A DNA stretch of 64,000 nucleotides, taken from NCBI RefSeq assembly GCF_012972705.2, contig NZ_JABCSC020000001.1, positions 1,054,001-1,118,000 on the forward strand, read 5' to 3'. Within the stretch, counting starts at the first letter, position 1, and each line of letters starts with the position of its first letter. The notes beneath the pieces were generated by a model. It saw nothing but the letters and a program-made list of their open reading frames with translations, ran no database searches and was not told the DNA's origin. Below, in pieces: positions 9,410 to 19,027 of this stretch. The DNA is from Uliginosibacterium aquaticum (lineage in GTDB: Bacteria; Pseudomonadota; Gammaproteobacteria; Burkholderiales; Rhodocyclaceae). The position numbers and the translations under genes were made by a program.

Positions 9410-12046
9410 ATGTTCACCGAATTCACCCAGCAGCTACGCAACAGCTTCGAGCTGTATCAGAAGTCCTCTCACCTCTTCTCCCGCCGCAGTGAAGTTGCCA
9501 ACACCCAGGCCACGGCACGCTTCAAGGAGGCTCTGGCCGAGGCCATGGGCGGCAAGATCACGCCGCAGGAGTTCTGGAGTGATTATGGCGATTACGTGGT
9601 GGATTTCGCGCAGCGCTCCGTGCTGTTCATGGACACGCTGCGCCAGCGCGGCAACAACTATCTCGAACACGTGAAAGCCGGCCAGCCTCCGCTGCTGCAC
9701 TTCGATTACGAAGTGGTGCTGGATGCGCGCAAGTTCGACACGCCAGTCAATTACATGTTGCTGAAGATCATTCCGCCGGCCGGCGTGAAGATCGATCCGA
9801 AGCTGCGGCCCTACATCATCATCGATCCGCGCGCCGGCCATGGCCCTGGCATCGGTGGTTTCAAGGATGACTCGCAGGTCGGGGTGGCCCTGCGCGAAGG
9901 CCATCCGGTGTATTTCGTGTCCTTCCATCCGAAGCCCGAGCCGGGCCAGACCCTGCTGGATGTGTGCGAAGCCGAGCGCCGCTTCGTGGCCGAGGTGCGC
10001 CGCCTCCATCCGCACAGCCCCAAGCCGGTGCTGGTGGGCAACTGTCAGGGCGGTTGGGCCGCCATGATGCTGGCTGCCAGCAATCCGGAAGATACCGGCC
10101 CGATCGTGATCAACGGTGCGCCGATGTCCTACTGGGGGGGCGCCTTCAAGGAAGGCGAGGGTGACAATCCGATGCGTTACGCCGGCGGCATGCTGGGCGG
10201 CAGTTGGCTCTCTTCGCTGACGGCGGATCTGGGCAACGGCGTATTCGACGGCGCCTGGCTGGTGCAGAATTTCGAGAACCTGCATCCTTCGAATTCGATG
10301 TGGGACAAGTACTACCACGTGTTCGCCAACATCGATACCGAGCCGCCGCGCTTCCTCGAATTCGAGCGCTGGTGGGGCGGTTTCTTCCTGATGAACCGCG
10401 AAGAAATCGAGTGGATCGTGCGCAATCTCTTCGTCGGCAACTCCCTGTGGGAGGGCGATCTGCGTGCGCGTGACGGTGATCGTCTGGATCTGCGCGCGAT
10501 CCGCTCGCCGATCATCCTGTTCGCCTCGATGGGCGACAACATCACCCCGCCGCAACAGGCCTTCAACTGGGTGGCTGACGTGTATGCCTCCACCGACGAC
10601 ATCAAGGCCAACGGCCAGGTGATCGTTGGCATGCTGCACGAAAACATTGGCCACCTCGGTATCTTCGTCTCCGGCAAGGTGGCGAAGAAGGAGCATGCGC
10701 AGATCGTCGAGGTGATGAAGTCCATCGAGAGCCTGCCGCCCGGCCTGTATGCCATGAAGATCAATGAAGAAAAGGGCGCTGGCGGCAAGATCGAGTATTC
10801 GGTGGAGTTCGTCGAGCACCGTCTGGAAGACATCTCCCTGCGCCTTAACAAGGTGGGGCGCAAGGACGAGAACATCTTCGAAGCCGTGGCCGAGATATCC
10901 AAGCACAACCAGCGCAGCTACGAGATGTTCGTACGCCCCTGGGTGAAGATGATTGCCAACGAGCCGATGGCTCAGGCCCTGCGCACCCTGCATCCGTTGC
11001 GTCTGCAACGCTGGATCCTCTCGGACCTGAATCCCATGGTGGCCTGGCTGGGCCCGGTGGCCGAGCAGGTGAAGGCCCAGCGTCGTGCCCTGCCGGCGGA
11101 TGCGCCGCTGCGCAAGGCAGAGCGCTTCGGCTCCAGCATGATCAGTTCGCTGCTCGATTTCTATCGTGACATGCGCGATGGCCTCACCGAGCAGGCCTTC
11201 TTCGAGCTCTACGGCAACCTGTTCCTGATGGGGGTGGAAGATCCGGATCGGGAAGTGCCGCAAGCGGTGACCGAGCCGCGCCAGCTGGCGGTGGTGAAGG
11301 AGTCGCTGGCCGCCATCGAGCGCGGCGGCTATGCCGAAGCGCTGGTGCGCACGGCCGCCTTGATCAAGCGCCACGGCCAACCCTTCCTGCTTGAGCAGAT
11401 CGAACTCAAGCGCGATCTCGAGGCGAGCTACGCTCACCTCCTGCCGAAGATGGACCGGGCTGACTGGCGCCAACTGCGCGGGGTGCAGGAAATCATCTGC
11501 CGCTACGAGCCGGCGCGTGCCCTGGCGAGCCTGCCGAAACTCCTGAGCAACGCCGATGAGCGTGCCCGTTACCTGCAACTGCTGGATGCAGTTGCAGCCG
11601 ATCCGCGCTTCATCGAGCATGGTCTGGATCCGGAGCAGAAGGCGACTCTGGAAAAGATTCGCGCCAGCCTTGGGCAGCCCGCCGCTGCCCGGCCCGCACC
11701 GAAAGCAGCGGAGAAATCTGTGGCGAAGGCAGTGGCGAAAGCGCCGGCCAAGGCAGCATCCAAGCCTGCCGCCAAACCCAAGGCGGTAAGCAAAACGCCA
11801 GCGGCCAGCAAGCCGGCGGCGAAGCCTGCCGTCGCCAAGGCTGCCAGCAAGGCCGCGCCGAAGCCCGCGGGCAAGGCCAGTGCGGCCGCCAAAGCGGGCG
11901 CTGCACCAGCACCGGCAGTCGCCGCACGCAGTCTGGCGGCTGCCAAGCCTGTAGCCAAGCCTGCAGCCAAACCGGTCGCGGCCAAACCTGCGGCCAAGGC
12001 TGTTGCCGTGGCTACCCGCTCGCGCAGTCGCAAAGCGGCCAGCTAA
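9410..12046 (+). CDS. DUF3141 protein, PhaC-like alpha/beta hydrolase with Ala-Lys-Pro tail
   Basis: 878 residues, preceded by a good ribosome site (CCGGAGACTCGC before ATG). Residues ~1-740 match DUF3141, related to 3-hydroxyalkanoate synthetases: an alpha/beta-hydrolase with nucleophile elbow GNCQGGW (Cys212, as in PhaC lipase boxes), and later a conserved His region (GMLHENIGHLGIF). From ~745 to the end the protein is almost only Ala, Lys and Pro in AKPAAKP-type repeats, like the tails of histone H1-like and granule-associated PhaM/phasin proteins. A role at PHA granules or the nucleoid is inference; no phaCAB genes are adjacent. A strong terminator follows. Confidence 0.85.
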   Translation: MFTEFTQQLRNSFELYQKSSHLFSRRSEVANTQATARFKEALAEAMGGKITPQEFWSDYGDYVVDFAQRSVLFMDTLRQRGNNYLEHVKAGQPPLLHFDYEVVLDARKFDTPVNYMLLKIIPPAGVKIDPKLRPYIIIDPRAGHGPGIGGFKDDSQVGVALREGHPVYFVSFHPKPEPGQTLLDVCEAERRFVAEVRRLHPHSPKPVLVGNCQGGWAAMMLAASNPEDTGPIVINGAPMSYWGGAFKEGEGDNPMRYAGGMLGGSWLSSLTADLGNGVFDGAWLVQNFENLHPSNSMWDKYYHVFANIDTEPPRFLEFERWWGGFFLMNREEIEWIVRNLFVGNSLWEGDLRARDGDRLDLRAIRSPIILFASMGDNITPPQQAFNWVADVYASTDDIKANGQVIVGMLHENIGHLGIFVSGKVAKKEHAQIVEVMKSIESLPPGLYAMKINEEKGAGGKIEYSVEFVEHRLEDISLRLNKVGRKDENIFEAVAEISKHNQRSYEMFVRPWVKMIANEPMAQALRTLHPLRLQRWILSDLNPMVAWLGPVAEQVKAQRRALPADAPLRKAERFGSSMISSLLDFYRDMRDGLTEQAFFELYGNLFLMGVEDPDREVPQAVTEPRQLAVVKESLAAIERGGYAEALVRTAALIKRHGQPFLLEQIELKRDLEASYAHLLPKMDRADWRQLRGVQEIICRYEPARALASLPKLLSNADERARYLQLLDAVAADPRFIEHGLDPEQKATLEKIRASLGQPAAARPAPKAAEKSVAKAVAKAPAKAASKPAAKPKAVSKTPAASKPAAKPAVAKAASKAAPKPAGKASAAAKAGAAPAPAVAARSLAAAKPVAKPAAKPVAAKPAAKAVAVATRSRSRKAAS

Positions 12047-12077
12047 CGGCGCTGCGGTTTAGCGCGCGCGGCACTCA

Positions 12078-12112
12078 GCACAAAGCCGGGCTTGCCCGGC
12101 TTTGTGCGTTTT
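12078..12112. terminator. Rho-independent terminator between convergent genes
   Basis: A perfect 13-bp stem (GCACAAAGCCGGG / CCCGGCTTTGTGC, loop CTTG, 12078-12107) followed by GTTTT. It lies 31 bases after the DUF3141 gene and before the stop of the opposite-strand hypothetical, so it probably serves the plus strand, possibly both. Confidence 0.85.
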
Positions 12113-12134
12113 CAGCTGAGCTTCGCGCGCTGGC

Positions 12135-12626
12135 TCAGCGCCCGGGCGCGCGAAAACCGCTCTCGATCCAACTGCGGGCGCTTGCCTGGCTGAACCTGAA
12201 GTCTGGCCCCACCCGTAGCTCGGCGAGCAGCTCGCCGGCGGCATCGTGCGCGGACAGTGTGGCGTAGGGGTCGTCCTCGTCCGGCACGATGCTGAGCGAG
12301 ACCTCGACCACGCCGTCGTCGGTGCTCACCGAGAGACGCTTGTTGAGCATCGCATGCAGATGCTGCTCGTGACGGCGGATCACTTCGGATGCGGTTTTCA
12401 CCAGGGTGCTGAAGGCGGTGGCATCCAGCGGTTTGGGGTTCTTCTTGTCGCGTCCCATGGTCCACGGGCCGACCAGGGCGGGTTCCGGTTCGCCGTCGAG
12501 AATCATCTCGACCGCCCAGCCGTCGTCATCCTGGTTCTTGATCACGCGAGCAGTCCAGCCCTTGTCTTTCCACAGGCGGTCTTCGTGAACGGCGGTGGTG
12601 TCTTCATGCGGGGAAATCTTTGTCAT
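12135..12626 (-). CDS. Conserved-looking hypothetical protein, acidic, 163 residues
   Basis: I do not recognise a family. The ATG at 12626 (MTKISPHED) is chosen; an upstream ATG at 12755 would run back across the start region of cbpA and its first 43 residues look non-coding. The protein is soluble, acidic in its first third (KDKGWTARVIKNQDDDGWAVEM, repeated Trp and Asp), with a helical middle (VIRRHEQHLHAMLNKRL) and no signal peptide or membrane segment. Divergent from cbpA with 118 bp between. Confidence 0.7.
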   Translation of the reverse strand: MTKISPHEDTTAVHEDRLWKDKGWTARVIKNQDDDGWAVEMILDGEPEPALVGPWTMGRDKKNPKPLDATAFSTLVKTASEVIRRHEQHLHAMLNKRLSVSTDDGVVEVSLSIVPDEDDPYATLSAHDAAGELLAELRVGPDFRFSQASARSWIESGFRAPGR

Positions 12627-12744
12627 GGCGCGATTGTACGGGCTGTGCGACGGGGCGTCGGCGGCCGGATCAAAGGGGCGCGCATCCAGCCTTGCCTGAG
12701 CCTGTGGCATAGCCTGAAACGAGTGTGTTGGGAGAGGATGCCAA

Positions 12745-13698
12745 GTGGAGTTCAAGGATTATTACCAGACACTGGGCGTGAGTCGCAGTGCGTCGGCCGA
12801 TGAGATCAAGAAAGCCTTTCGCAAGCTGGCGCGCAAGTACCATCCGGACGTCTCCAAAGAGCCGGATGCCGAGCGCCGCATGCAGGAAATCAATGAGGCC
12901 AATGCGGTACTCTCGGATGTCGAGAAACGTGCGGCTTATGATCAGCTCGGCAGCGCACCGCCACCGGGGCAGGAGTTCCGTCCCCCGCCGGGCTGGGATA
13001 GTGGCTTCGAGTTTTCGAACCGGGGCTTCTCGTCGGGCGAAGCGGGTGATTACAGTGATTTCTTTGCTGAGCTGTTTGGCCGCATGGGCGGTGGGCCGCG
13101 CCCCCCGCATGGCCATGGCGGGGGCGCCAGCCTGCGCGGCGAGGACCATCATGCCAAGGTGGTGCTGGAGCTGGATGATACTTTCAGCGGCGCAACCCGC
13201 CAGATCTCGCTGCGCGTGCCCCGGCTTGATGAGCGGGGGCGGGTGCTGCTCGCCACACGCACCTTGAACGTGAAGATCCCGCGCGGCGTGCATGAGGGGC
13301 AGGTGATCCGTCTGGCCGGTCAGGGGGGCCCGGGCGTGGGAGGTGCGCCGGCGGGTGATCTGCTGCTGGAGGTGCATTTCAAGCCGCATGCGCGGCTGCG
13401 TGTGGAAGGCCGTGAGTTGCATCTGACACTCCCGGTCACGCCTTGGGAGGCCGCGCTGGGCGCGGTGATCAGCGTGCCGCTGCCGGGCGGCGAGCTGAAA
13501 GTGCGGATTCCAGCGGGCAGTCAGAGCGGGCGTCAGCTGCGGGTGCGTGGGCGAGGCATTCCGTCGAATCCTCCGGGCGATCTGCTACTCGACATCCAGG
13601 TCGTGTTGCCCCCGGCAGACAGCCCTGCCGCGCGCAAAGTCTATGAGGACATGGCGCATGCGCTGGCCTTCGATCCGCGTCAGGAGACTCAAGCATGA
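12745..13698 (+). CDS. cbpA: DnaJ-like co-chaperone CbpA
   Basis: 317 residues. N-terminal J domain (DYYQTLGVS..., HPD at 33-35) that stimulates DnaK ATPase, a Gly/Phe/Pro-rich linker (~70-125) and two DnaJ C-terminal substrate-binding domains, without the Cys-rich zinc region of DnaJ. Start is GTG at 12745, preceded by GGAGAGG; no in-frame ATG is suitable. The stop overlaps the start of cbpM (ATGA), and this pairing identifies it as CbpA rather than a generic J protein. Confidence 0.93.
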   Translation: MEFKDYYQTLGVSRSASADEIKKAFRKLARKYHPDVSKEPDAERRMQEINEANAVLSDVEKRAAYDQLGSAPPPGQEFRPPPGWDSGFEFSNRGFSSGEAGDYSDFFAELFGRMGGGPRPPHGHGGGASLRGEDHHAKVVLELDDTFSGATRQISLRVPRLDERGRVLLATRTLNVKIPRGVHEGQVIRLAGQGGPGVGGAPAGDLLLEVHFKPHARLRVEGRELHLTLPVTPWEAALGAVISVPLPGGELKVRIPAGSQSGRQLRVRGRGIPSNPPGDLLLDIQVVLPPADSPAARKVYEDMAHALAFDPRQETQA

Positions 13699-14009
13699 GC
13701 ACCCATGATGATGAAATCCTGATCGGCAGCCTGCTTGATGAGAGCTGGCTGACCCTTGAGCAGGTTGCGGCTGCGTGTGCGGTGGAGCCAGACTGGCTGA
13801 TCCTGCACATTCAGGAAGGGCTGTTTCCGCGCGTCGAATGTCTGGCTGGAACCTGGCGTTTTTCCAGCGCCTGTTTGCTGCGTGCCCGGCGCATGCGTCA
13901 GCTGGAGCGTGATTTTGATGCCGGCCCCGAGCTGGCTGCATTGGTGGCCGACATGCTGGATGAGCTGGATGCCTTGCGTGAAAGCCTGCGCAAGGTCGGG
14001 CAGGGCTGA
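13695..14009 (+). CDS. cbpM: Chaperone modulator CbpM
   Basis: 104 residues, MerR-like winged fold family. CbpM binds the J domain of CbpA and inhibits it. Diagnostic features are the family length, N-terminal helix [26 protein letters not shown] and the [11 protein letters not shown] helix in the dimerisation half. Its ATG overlaps the cbpA stop, so synthesis is coupled. Confidence 0.88.
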   Translation: MSTHDDEILIGSLLDESWLTLEQVAAACAVEPDWLILHIQEGLFPRVECLAGTWRFSSACLLRARRMRQLERDFDAGPELAALVADMLDELDALRESLRKVGQG

Positions 14010-14034
14010 GCCTGCGGCGCTCTGATGCCTGTGC

Positions 14035-15249
14035 TCAGGCCTGCAGGCGTTCGCGTTTGGCCAGTTGCGGGAAGAGCTTGATCCACAAGCCGACGATCGC
14101 CAGCGTCCCCAGCCCGCCCACGACCACCGAACCGACTGCGCCGAAGGCCGCCGCGGTGGCGCCGGACTCGAACTCACCGAGCTGGTTGGAAGCGCCGATG
14201 AAGATCGAGTTCACCGCGCTGACCCGGCCGCGCATCTCGTCTGGCGTTTCAAGTTGCACCAGCGACTGGCGGATTACGACGCTGATCATGTCCGCCGCGC
14301 CCGAAATCGCCAGCATCGAGAGTGACAGCAGAAAACTCGTCGACAGCCCGAACACCAGGGTCGCCAGCCCATACACGGCCACCGAGCCGAACATCAGCTT
14401 GCCCGCGCCACGCTCGATGCTGTGATGGGTCAGCCAGATCGACATTGCAAACGCGCCCACGGCCGGCGCAGCGCGCAGGATGCCCAAGCCCCAGGGGCCG
14501 GTATGAAGAATGTCGCGCGCATAGATCGGCAGGAGTGCGGTGGCGCCGCCCAGCAGCACCGCGAAGAGGTCCAGCGAGATCGCGCCGAGCACCGGCTTGC
14601 GCTGCCAGATGAAGCGGATGCCCGCGAACAGGCTGTCCCAGCTCACCGGCTGACGCGAGACGGCCGGTGCATGGTCATAGCGCACGCGGGCCAGAAAGAT
14701 CAGCGCCGCAAGGAAGAGCAGGCCGCACAGTCCATACACCGTCTCGGCACCGGCCACATAGACGAAGCCGCCCGCGGCTGGCCCGGCAATGATGGCGAAC
14801 TGGGCGCCGGCCGAGTTGAAGGCCAGTGCGCGCGGCAGGATTTCGGCCGGCACCAGCAGCGGTGCGAGGGCCTGCTGGGTGGGCATCTGGAAGGCCTTGG
14901 CGGCGCCCAGCGCCACGGAAGCCAGCAGGATGTGCTCACGGCTGATCCAGCCAGAAAGCGTGCCCCATACCATCGCCAGCACCACCAGTGCCTGCGCCAC
15001 GAGACACAGGCCCAGCACGCGGCGGCGGTCAAAGCGGTCGGCAACATGGCCTACCACCAGGGTCAGCGCGAGCGCCGGCAGGAACTGGGCGAGGCCCACA
15101 AGGCCCAGATCCCAGGCGCTGTGGGTGAGGTCATACATCTGCCAGCCCACGCCCACCATCAGCATCTGGTTGGCCATGGTGGTGAAGATGCGCGACACCC
15201 AGAAAGACAGGAAGGCGTGCTGGCGGAAGAGGGGATTTTTAAGCTGCAT
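14035..15249 (-). CDS. MFS transporter, EntS/MFS_3-like
   Basis: 404 residues from ATG at 15249 (MQLKNPLFRQHAFLSFW); an upstream ATG at 15288 would add 13 charged residues and is less likely. Twelve membrane helices are visible, with MFS loop motif A-like GHVADRFDRRRVLG between helices 2 and 3. It resembles the enterobactin-exporter (EntS)/MFS_3 group; the exported compound is unknown. Converges with cbpM with only 25 bp between. Confidence 0.85.
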   Translation of the reverse strand: MQLKNPLFRQHAFLSFWVSRIFTTMANQMLMVGVGWQMYDLTHSAWDLGLVGLAQFLPALALTLVVGHVADRFDRRRVLGLCLVAQALVVLAMVWGTLSGWISREHILLASVALGAAKAFQMPTQQALAPLLVPAEILPRALAFNSAGAQFAIIAGPAAGGFVYVAGAETVYGLCGLLFLAALIFLARVRYDHAPAVSRQPVSWDSLFAGIRFIWQRKPVLGAISLDLFAVLLGGATALLPIYARDILHTGPWGLGILRAAPAVGAFAMSIWLTHHSIERGAGKLMFGSVAVYGLATLVFGLSTSFLLSLSMLAISGAADMISVVIRQSLVQLETPDEMRGRVSAVNSIFIGASNQLGEFESGATAAAFGAVGSVVVGGLGTLAIVGLWIKLFPQLAKRERLQA

Positions 15250-15340
15250 GCTGCGGATTATCTCGCGCTTTGGGCGGGCGTTTGGCAAGGATTGTGGGCT
15301 GAGCGCTGATGAACTGCCCGAAGCGTCGATTCAGTTAGGT

Positions 15341-15367
15341 TTTCAGCAGGTCCGGACTAGGCTGAAA
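15341..15367 (+). other. Hairpin immediately before the P-type ATPase start codon
   Basis: TTTCAGC (15341-15347) and GCTGAAA (15361-15367) can pair around a 13-base loop, ending one base before the ATG at 15369. The only weak ribosome-site candidate (AGG at about 15359-15361) lies in the loop and 3' arm. Could influence translation; not recognised as a known element. Confidence 0.35.
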
Positions 15368-15368
15368 C

Positions 15369-18026
15369 ATGAATCCCCATAGCCTGCATATCGCGCAGCA
15401 GAGTCCCGCAGCGGCACTCGCCACTCTGGGCAGTTCGGCGCAGGGGCTGACGGCAAGCGAGGCCGCCCGGCGCTTGATCGAGTTCGGCGTGAATCAGGTC
15501 ACGGCGCCGCCGCGTGATCCCTTGTGGTTGCTGCTTCTGCGCGAGTTCTCGCATTTCTTCGCCCTGATCCTGTGGCTGGCCGCGGGGCTAGCCTTCGTGG
15601 CGGCATATTTCGATCCCGGCCAGGGCATGTTCGAACTGGGCCTAGCGGTGCTCGGGGTGATCGTCGTGAACGGGGCCTTCTCCTTCTGGCAGAGCTACCG
15701 CGCCGAGCAGGCGCTGGCGGCGCTGCGGGATCTGCTGCCGCAGCTGGTGGAGGTGCGCCGCGACGGGGCAACACTCACCGTGCCGGCCGCTGCGCTGGTG
15801 CCGGGCGATCTGGTGCTGCTCGGTGAGGGCGCCAAGGTGCCGGCCGATTGCCGCCTGGTCGAGGCCTCCGGGGTGCGGGTCGACATGGCCACGCTGACCG
15901 GCGAATCCCGCCCGCGGGCGCGCGAAGCGGCACCGGACGCTGAGGCCGACCCGCTCGCCGCGCGCAATCTCCTGCTGGCGGGCACCTTGTTGGTGGCGGG
16001 AGAGTGCAGTGCGCTGGTGTTCGCCACCGGCATGCACACGGAATTCGGCCGCATCGCGCATCTGACGCAGACCGCGGGTGAGGTCGAGTCGCCCCTGCAA
16101 CGCGAGATCCGCCGCGTGTCGCGCATCGTCGCCCTGCTGGCGCTGGGACTCGGCGTGGCCTTCTTTGTCATCGGCCATTTCATCGGTCTGCCGTTCTGGG
16201 CGAACTTCATGTTTGCCATCGGCATCATCGTGGCCAACGTGCCGGAAGGGCTCTTGCCCACGGTGACGCTTTCGCTGGCGCTCGCCACCCAGCGCATGGC
16301 CAAACGCCACGCCCTGGTGCGCCATCTGCCGGCGGTGGAGACGCTGGGCAGTGCGACGGTGATCCTCACCGACAAGACCGGTACCCTGACCCAGAACCGC
16401 ATGGCGGTGCGCGAGGTCTTCGTGGCCGCAGCCCACCATCTGGCGGCCAAGCGCTGGCCGCGGGTGGATGACCGCCACCTGCGCGCGGTGGCGCGGGTCT
16501 GTCACAACCTGAAATTCCCGGCGGGCGAAGCGCTGGGCGACCCGATGGAAATCGCCCTGTGGACTTTTGCCGGCGAGATGCCGGATACCGGTGAGCGTGT
16601 GGGCGAGATCCCTTTCGACACCGAACGCCGGCGCATGTCGGTGCTGACCCGGCATGCCGATGGCACGGGCGACCTGTGGTGCAAGGGCGCACCGGAGTCC
16701 GTTTTGCCGCTGTGCACGGGCTGGATGCTGGGCGACGCTCTGCAGCCGCTGGACGAGGCGGCGCGGCAGATGTTCGAGCGCGCGCAGAACGACATGGCCG
16801 ATCGCGGCCTGCGTGTGCTGGCCTGCGCCTGGAAGCCGCTTGCCAGTGGCGCGACCGGCGCGGAGCAGGGCCTGCATCTGTGTGGCCTGGTCGGGCTGGA
16901 AGACCCGCCTCGCCCCGATGTGCACGAGGCGGTTGCGCGCTGCCACGGTGCCGGCCTGCGCGTGATCATGGTGACCGGCGATCATCCGCACACCGCGCTG
17001 GCGATTGCGCGCGAGCTGGACCTGATCCGCACGCCGCAGCCGGTGGTGCTCACTGGTGACGCGGTGCGGGCCATGAGCCCGGCCAGTTTGCAGCTGGCGC
17101 TGGCTGCGCCGGAAATTCTCTTCGCCCGCGTCTCGGCTGAGCAGAAGATGCTGATCGTGCAGGCCTGTCAGGCACGCGGCGAGATCGTGGCGGTGACTGG
17201 TGACGGGGTGAATGATGCGCCGGCTCTCAAGTGCGCCGATATTGGCATCGCTATGGGGCTCTCTGGGACTGATGTGGCGCGCGAGGCGGCGGACATCGTG
17301 CTGCTCGACGATCACTTCGCCACCATCGTCAATGCCATCGAAGAGGGGCGCGCGGTGTTCGACAACATCCGCAAGTTCCTGACCTACATCCTCAGCTCCA
17401 ACATCCCGGAGATCGTGCCTTATCTGGCTTTCGTGCTGCTGCGCATCCCGCTGCCACTGACGGTGATCCAGATCCTGGCGGTGGATCTGGGCACTGACAT
17501 GCTGCCTGCCCTCGCGCTGGGGGCCGAGCCGCCGCATGCAGGGGTGATGCGTCGGCCACCGCGTCCGCGCGGGGAACGTTTGCTGTCCTGGCCGCTACTG
17601 GCGCGCGCTTATCTGTTTCTTGGTCCGCTGGAAGCACTCGGTGCGATGGCGGCCTTCTTCTTCGTCCTGCACGCTGCCGGCTGGCAGTACGGCGACGTGC
17701 TGGCGCCGCGCGATCCGCTCTATCTGCAGGCGACCACGGCTTGCCTGATGGCCATCGTGCTGGCGCAGATGGTGAATGTCTTCGTCTGTCGCCATCCGCA
17801 GTTGCCACTCTGGCATTTTTCGCTGCTTGAAAACCGGCTGTTGCTGGCCGGGCTGGCACTGGAGTTGGGGCTGTTGCTGCTGATTATCTACACCCCACTG
17901 GGCAACGTGCTCTTCGGCACGGCGCCGTTGGCCGCCGTGGTGTGGGGCTACGCGCTGCCGTTTGCCGCTTTGCTGGGGGGGCTGGAGGAGGCACGCAAGG
18001 CCTGCATGTCACATTGGTGCAAATAG
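15369..18026 (+). CDS. Cation-translocating P-type ATPase (P2-type)
   Basis: 885 residues, complete. Motifs in order: TGES actuator loop (~177-180), PEGLLPTVTLSLAL in helix 4 (like the NVPEGLL of Na/K- and Ca-type pumps), phosphorylation site DKTGTLT (Asp335), CKGAPES nucleotide-binding motif, GDGVNDAPAL hinge (~612), and six C-terminal helices. No heavy-metal CPC motif or N-terminal metal domain, so it belongs to the P2 (Ca, Na, K or H) group; the ion is not certain. It overlaps tail-to-tail with an NhaR-like regulator by 18 bp, which would suit Na+ homeostasis, but that is inference. Confidence 0.9.
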   Translation: MNPHSLHIAQQSPAAALATLGSSAQGLTASEAARRLIEFGVNQVTAPPRDPLWLLLLREFSHFFALILWLAAGLAFVAAYFDPGQGMFELGLAVLGVIVVNGAFSFWQSYRAEQALAALRDLLPQLVEVRRDGATLTVPAAALVPGDLVLLGEGAKVPADCRLVEASGVRVDMATLTGESRPRAREAAPDAEADPLAARNLLLAGTLLVAGECSALVFATGMHTEFGRIAHLTQTAGEVESPLQREIRRVSRIVALLALGLGVAFFVIGHFIGLPFWANFMFAIGIIVANVPEGLLPTVTLSLALATQRMAKRHALVRHLPAVETLGSATVILTDKTGTLTQNRMAVREVFVAAAHHLAAKRWPRVDDRHLRAVARVCHNLKFPAGEALGDPMEIALWTFAGEMPDTGERVGEIPFDTERRRMSVLTRHADGTGDLWCKGAPESVLPLCTGWMLGDALQPLDEAARQMFERAQNDMADRGLRVLACAWKPLASGATGAEQGLHLCGLVGLEDPPRPDVHEAVARCHGAGLRVIMVTGDHPHTALAIARELDLIRTPQPVVLTGDAVRAMSPASLQLALAAPEILFARVSAEQKMLIVQACQARGEIVAVTGDGVNDAPALKCADIGIAMGLSGTDVAREAADIVLLDDHFATIVNAIEEGRAVFDNIRKFLTYILSSNIPEIVPYLAFVLLRIPLPLTVIQILAVDLGTDMLPALALGAEPPHAGVMRRPPRPRGERLLSWPLLARAYLFLGPLEALGAMAAFFFVLHAAGWQYGDVLAPRDPLYLQATTACLMAIVLAQMVNVFVCRHPQLPLWHFSLLENRLLLAGLALELGLLLLIIYTPLGNVLFGTAPLAAVVWGYALPFAALLGGLEEARKACMSHWCK

Positions 18027-18911
18027 CTCGCCACGGGCGGCATTGCAGATGGCGAGCACGCAGGGATGAGTGATCCGCCGTTCAATCGAAATGGCATAGA
18101 AATCCTGCCAGATGGCCGCTGTACGCCCCAGCAGCTTTACACCGTACTGACTGATGATTTCCGCTTCCAGAATCGTGGGGGCGGCAAAGATGCCATGACC
18201 TTCACGACCGAAGGCCTTGAGCAGGGCACTGTCGTCGAAGACGCCGGCTACGTTCGGATACAGGTGCTCGCTCTCGAGCCAGCGGTCGAGCTGTTTCTGG
18301 ACTTCGGAGTCGTCGCCATGCATGAGCATCGGCATGCCGTTGAGCGTGGCCGGAAAGCTGCCTGTGCAACGGGCCGCCAGTTGTGGCGCCGCAAAGAAAC
18401 TCTGGCCGGAGCGCCCCAGCTTGTGGTTATAGGCCTTGACCGAGAGGCCTGCGGGGATCGGGCTGTCGGCGATCACCAGATCCAGTCGGTGGGTAGCGAG
18501 TTCGGCCATCAGGCTGTCCAGCTTCCATTCCCGACACACGATGCGCACCGGCTCTGGCAGGCGCATGGCCGGTTCCAGCAAGTGGTAAACGATAGATTTG
18601 GACAGGGCATCCGCCACGCCGACCCGGAACTCGATGGCTCGCCCGGACGGGGTTTCAGTGCGAAGAACCTGTTCCATCTCGGCGCCGAGCGAAAAGATCT
18701 CGTCGGCAAAGCTGAAAACGGTCTTACCGGCTTCGGTGAGTTCCAGCTTGCGCCCGCGCTTCTGAAAAAGGGCTTTGCCGAAGCGATCCTCCAGCAGCTT
18801 GATCTGCCCGCTGAGGGTTTGCTGTGAGGTGTGTAGCGCCTCGCTCGCCGGTAGTAGGCCGCCTGATTTCGCGACCATCCAGAAGTAGTGCAGATGCTTG
18901 TAGTTGGTCAT
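18009..18911 (-). CDS. nhaR: LysR-family regulator, NhaR-like
   Basis: 300 residues. N-terminal winged HTH (MTNYKHLHYFWMVAKSGGL, then SEALHTSQQTLSGQIKLLEDRFG) with the NhaR hallmark YKHLHYFW and a LysR co-inducer domain. NhaR activates the Na+/H+ antiporter gene in E. coli; no nhaA is in this window. The last 18 bases overlap the P-type ATPase gene on the other strand. Its ribosome site lies inside a perfect hairpin (18916-18938). Confidence 0.82.
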   Translation of the reverse strand: MTNYKHLHYFWMVAKSGGLLPASEALHTSQQTLSGQIKLLEDRFGKALFQKRGRKLELTEAGKTVFSFADEIFSLGAEMEQVLRTETPSGRAIEFRVGVADALSKSIVYHLLEPAMRLPEPVRIVCREWKLDSLMAELATHRLDLVIADSPIPAGLSVKAYNHKLGRSGQSFFAAPQLAARCTGSFPATLNGMPMLMHGDDSEVQKQLDRWLESEHLYPNVAGVFDDSALLKAFGREGHGIFAAPTILEAEIISQYGVKLLGRTAAIWQDFYAISIERRITHPCVLAICNAARGELFAPM

Positions 18912-18915
18912 TTTT

Positions 18916-18938
18916 ATACTCCTACTTTTTCGGAGTAT
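18916..18938 (-). promoter_or_regulatory. Inverted repeat occluding the nhaR ribosome-binding site
   Basis: On the nhaR mRNA the arms are AUACUCC and GGAGUAU around a 9-base loop, and the ATG follows after AAAA. The GGAG in the 3' arm is the Shine-Dalgarno with ideal spacing (7 bases), so folding would block initiation. As DNA, the same 7-9-7 repeat could be an operator. Confidence 0.55.
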
Positions 18939-19027
18939 CTGTTTTGATAATCCGAATTTTCAATGCAAGTCTCTGCGCCTAGAGTGAGGCATGTCAATAC
19001 CGACATCTCTTGAAAGGGAAGCAGATC

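Noticed and set aside
3293-11620. Very long open frames opposite the chemoreceptor, hybrid kinase and DUF3141 genes (for example 3293-4678 minus, 5755-7476 plus, 9434-11620 minus)
   Set aside because: They mirror real genes with clear domain motifs, have low-complexity Arg/His/Gly-rich translations and no ribosome sites; typical of high-GC DNA.
11690-12040. Short repeats in the DUF3141 gene as a CRISPR or tandem-repeat locus
   Set aside because: They are in-frame Ala-Lys-Pro codons of variable spacing with no spacer-repeat regularity.
18009-18026. Truncation or frameshift at the end of the P-type ATPase gene
   Set aside because: All C-terminal helices are present; the 18-bp overlap with nhaR is simply convergent genes.
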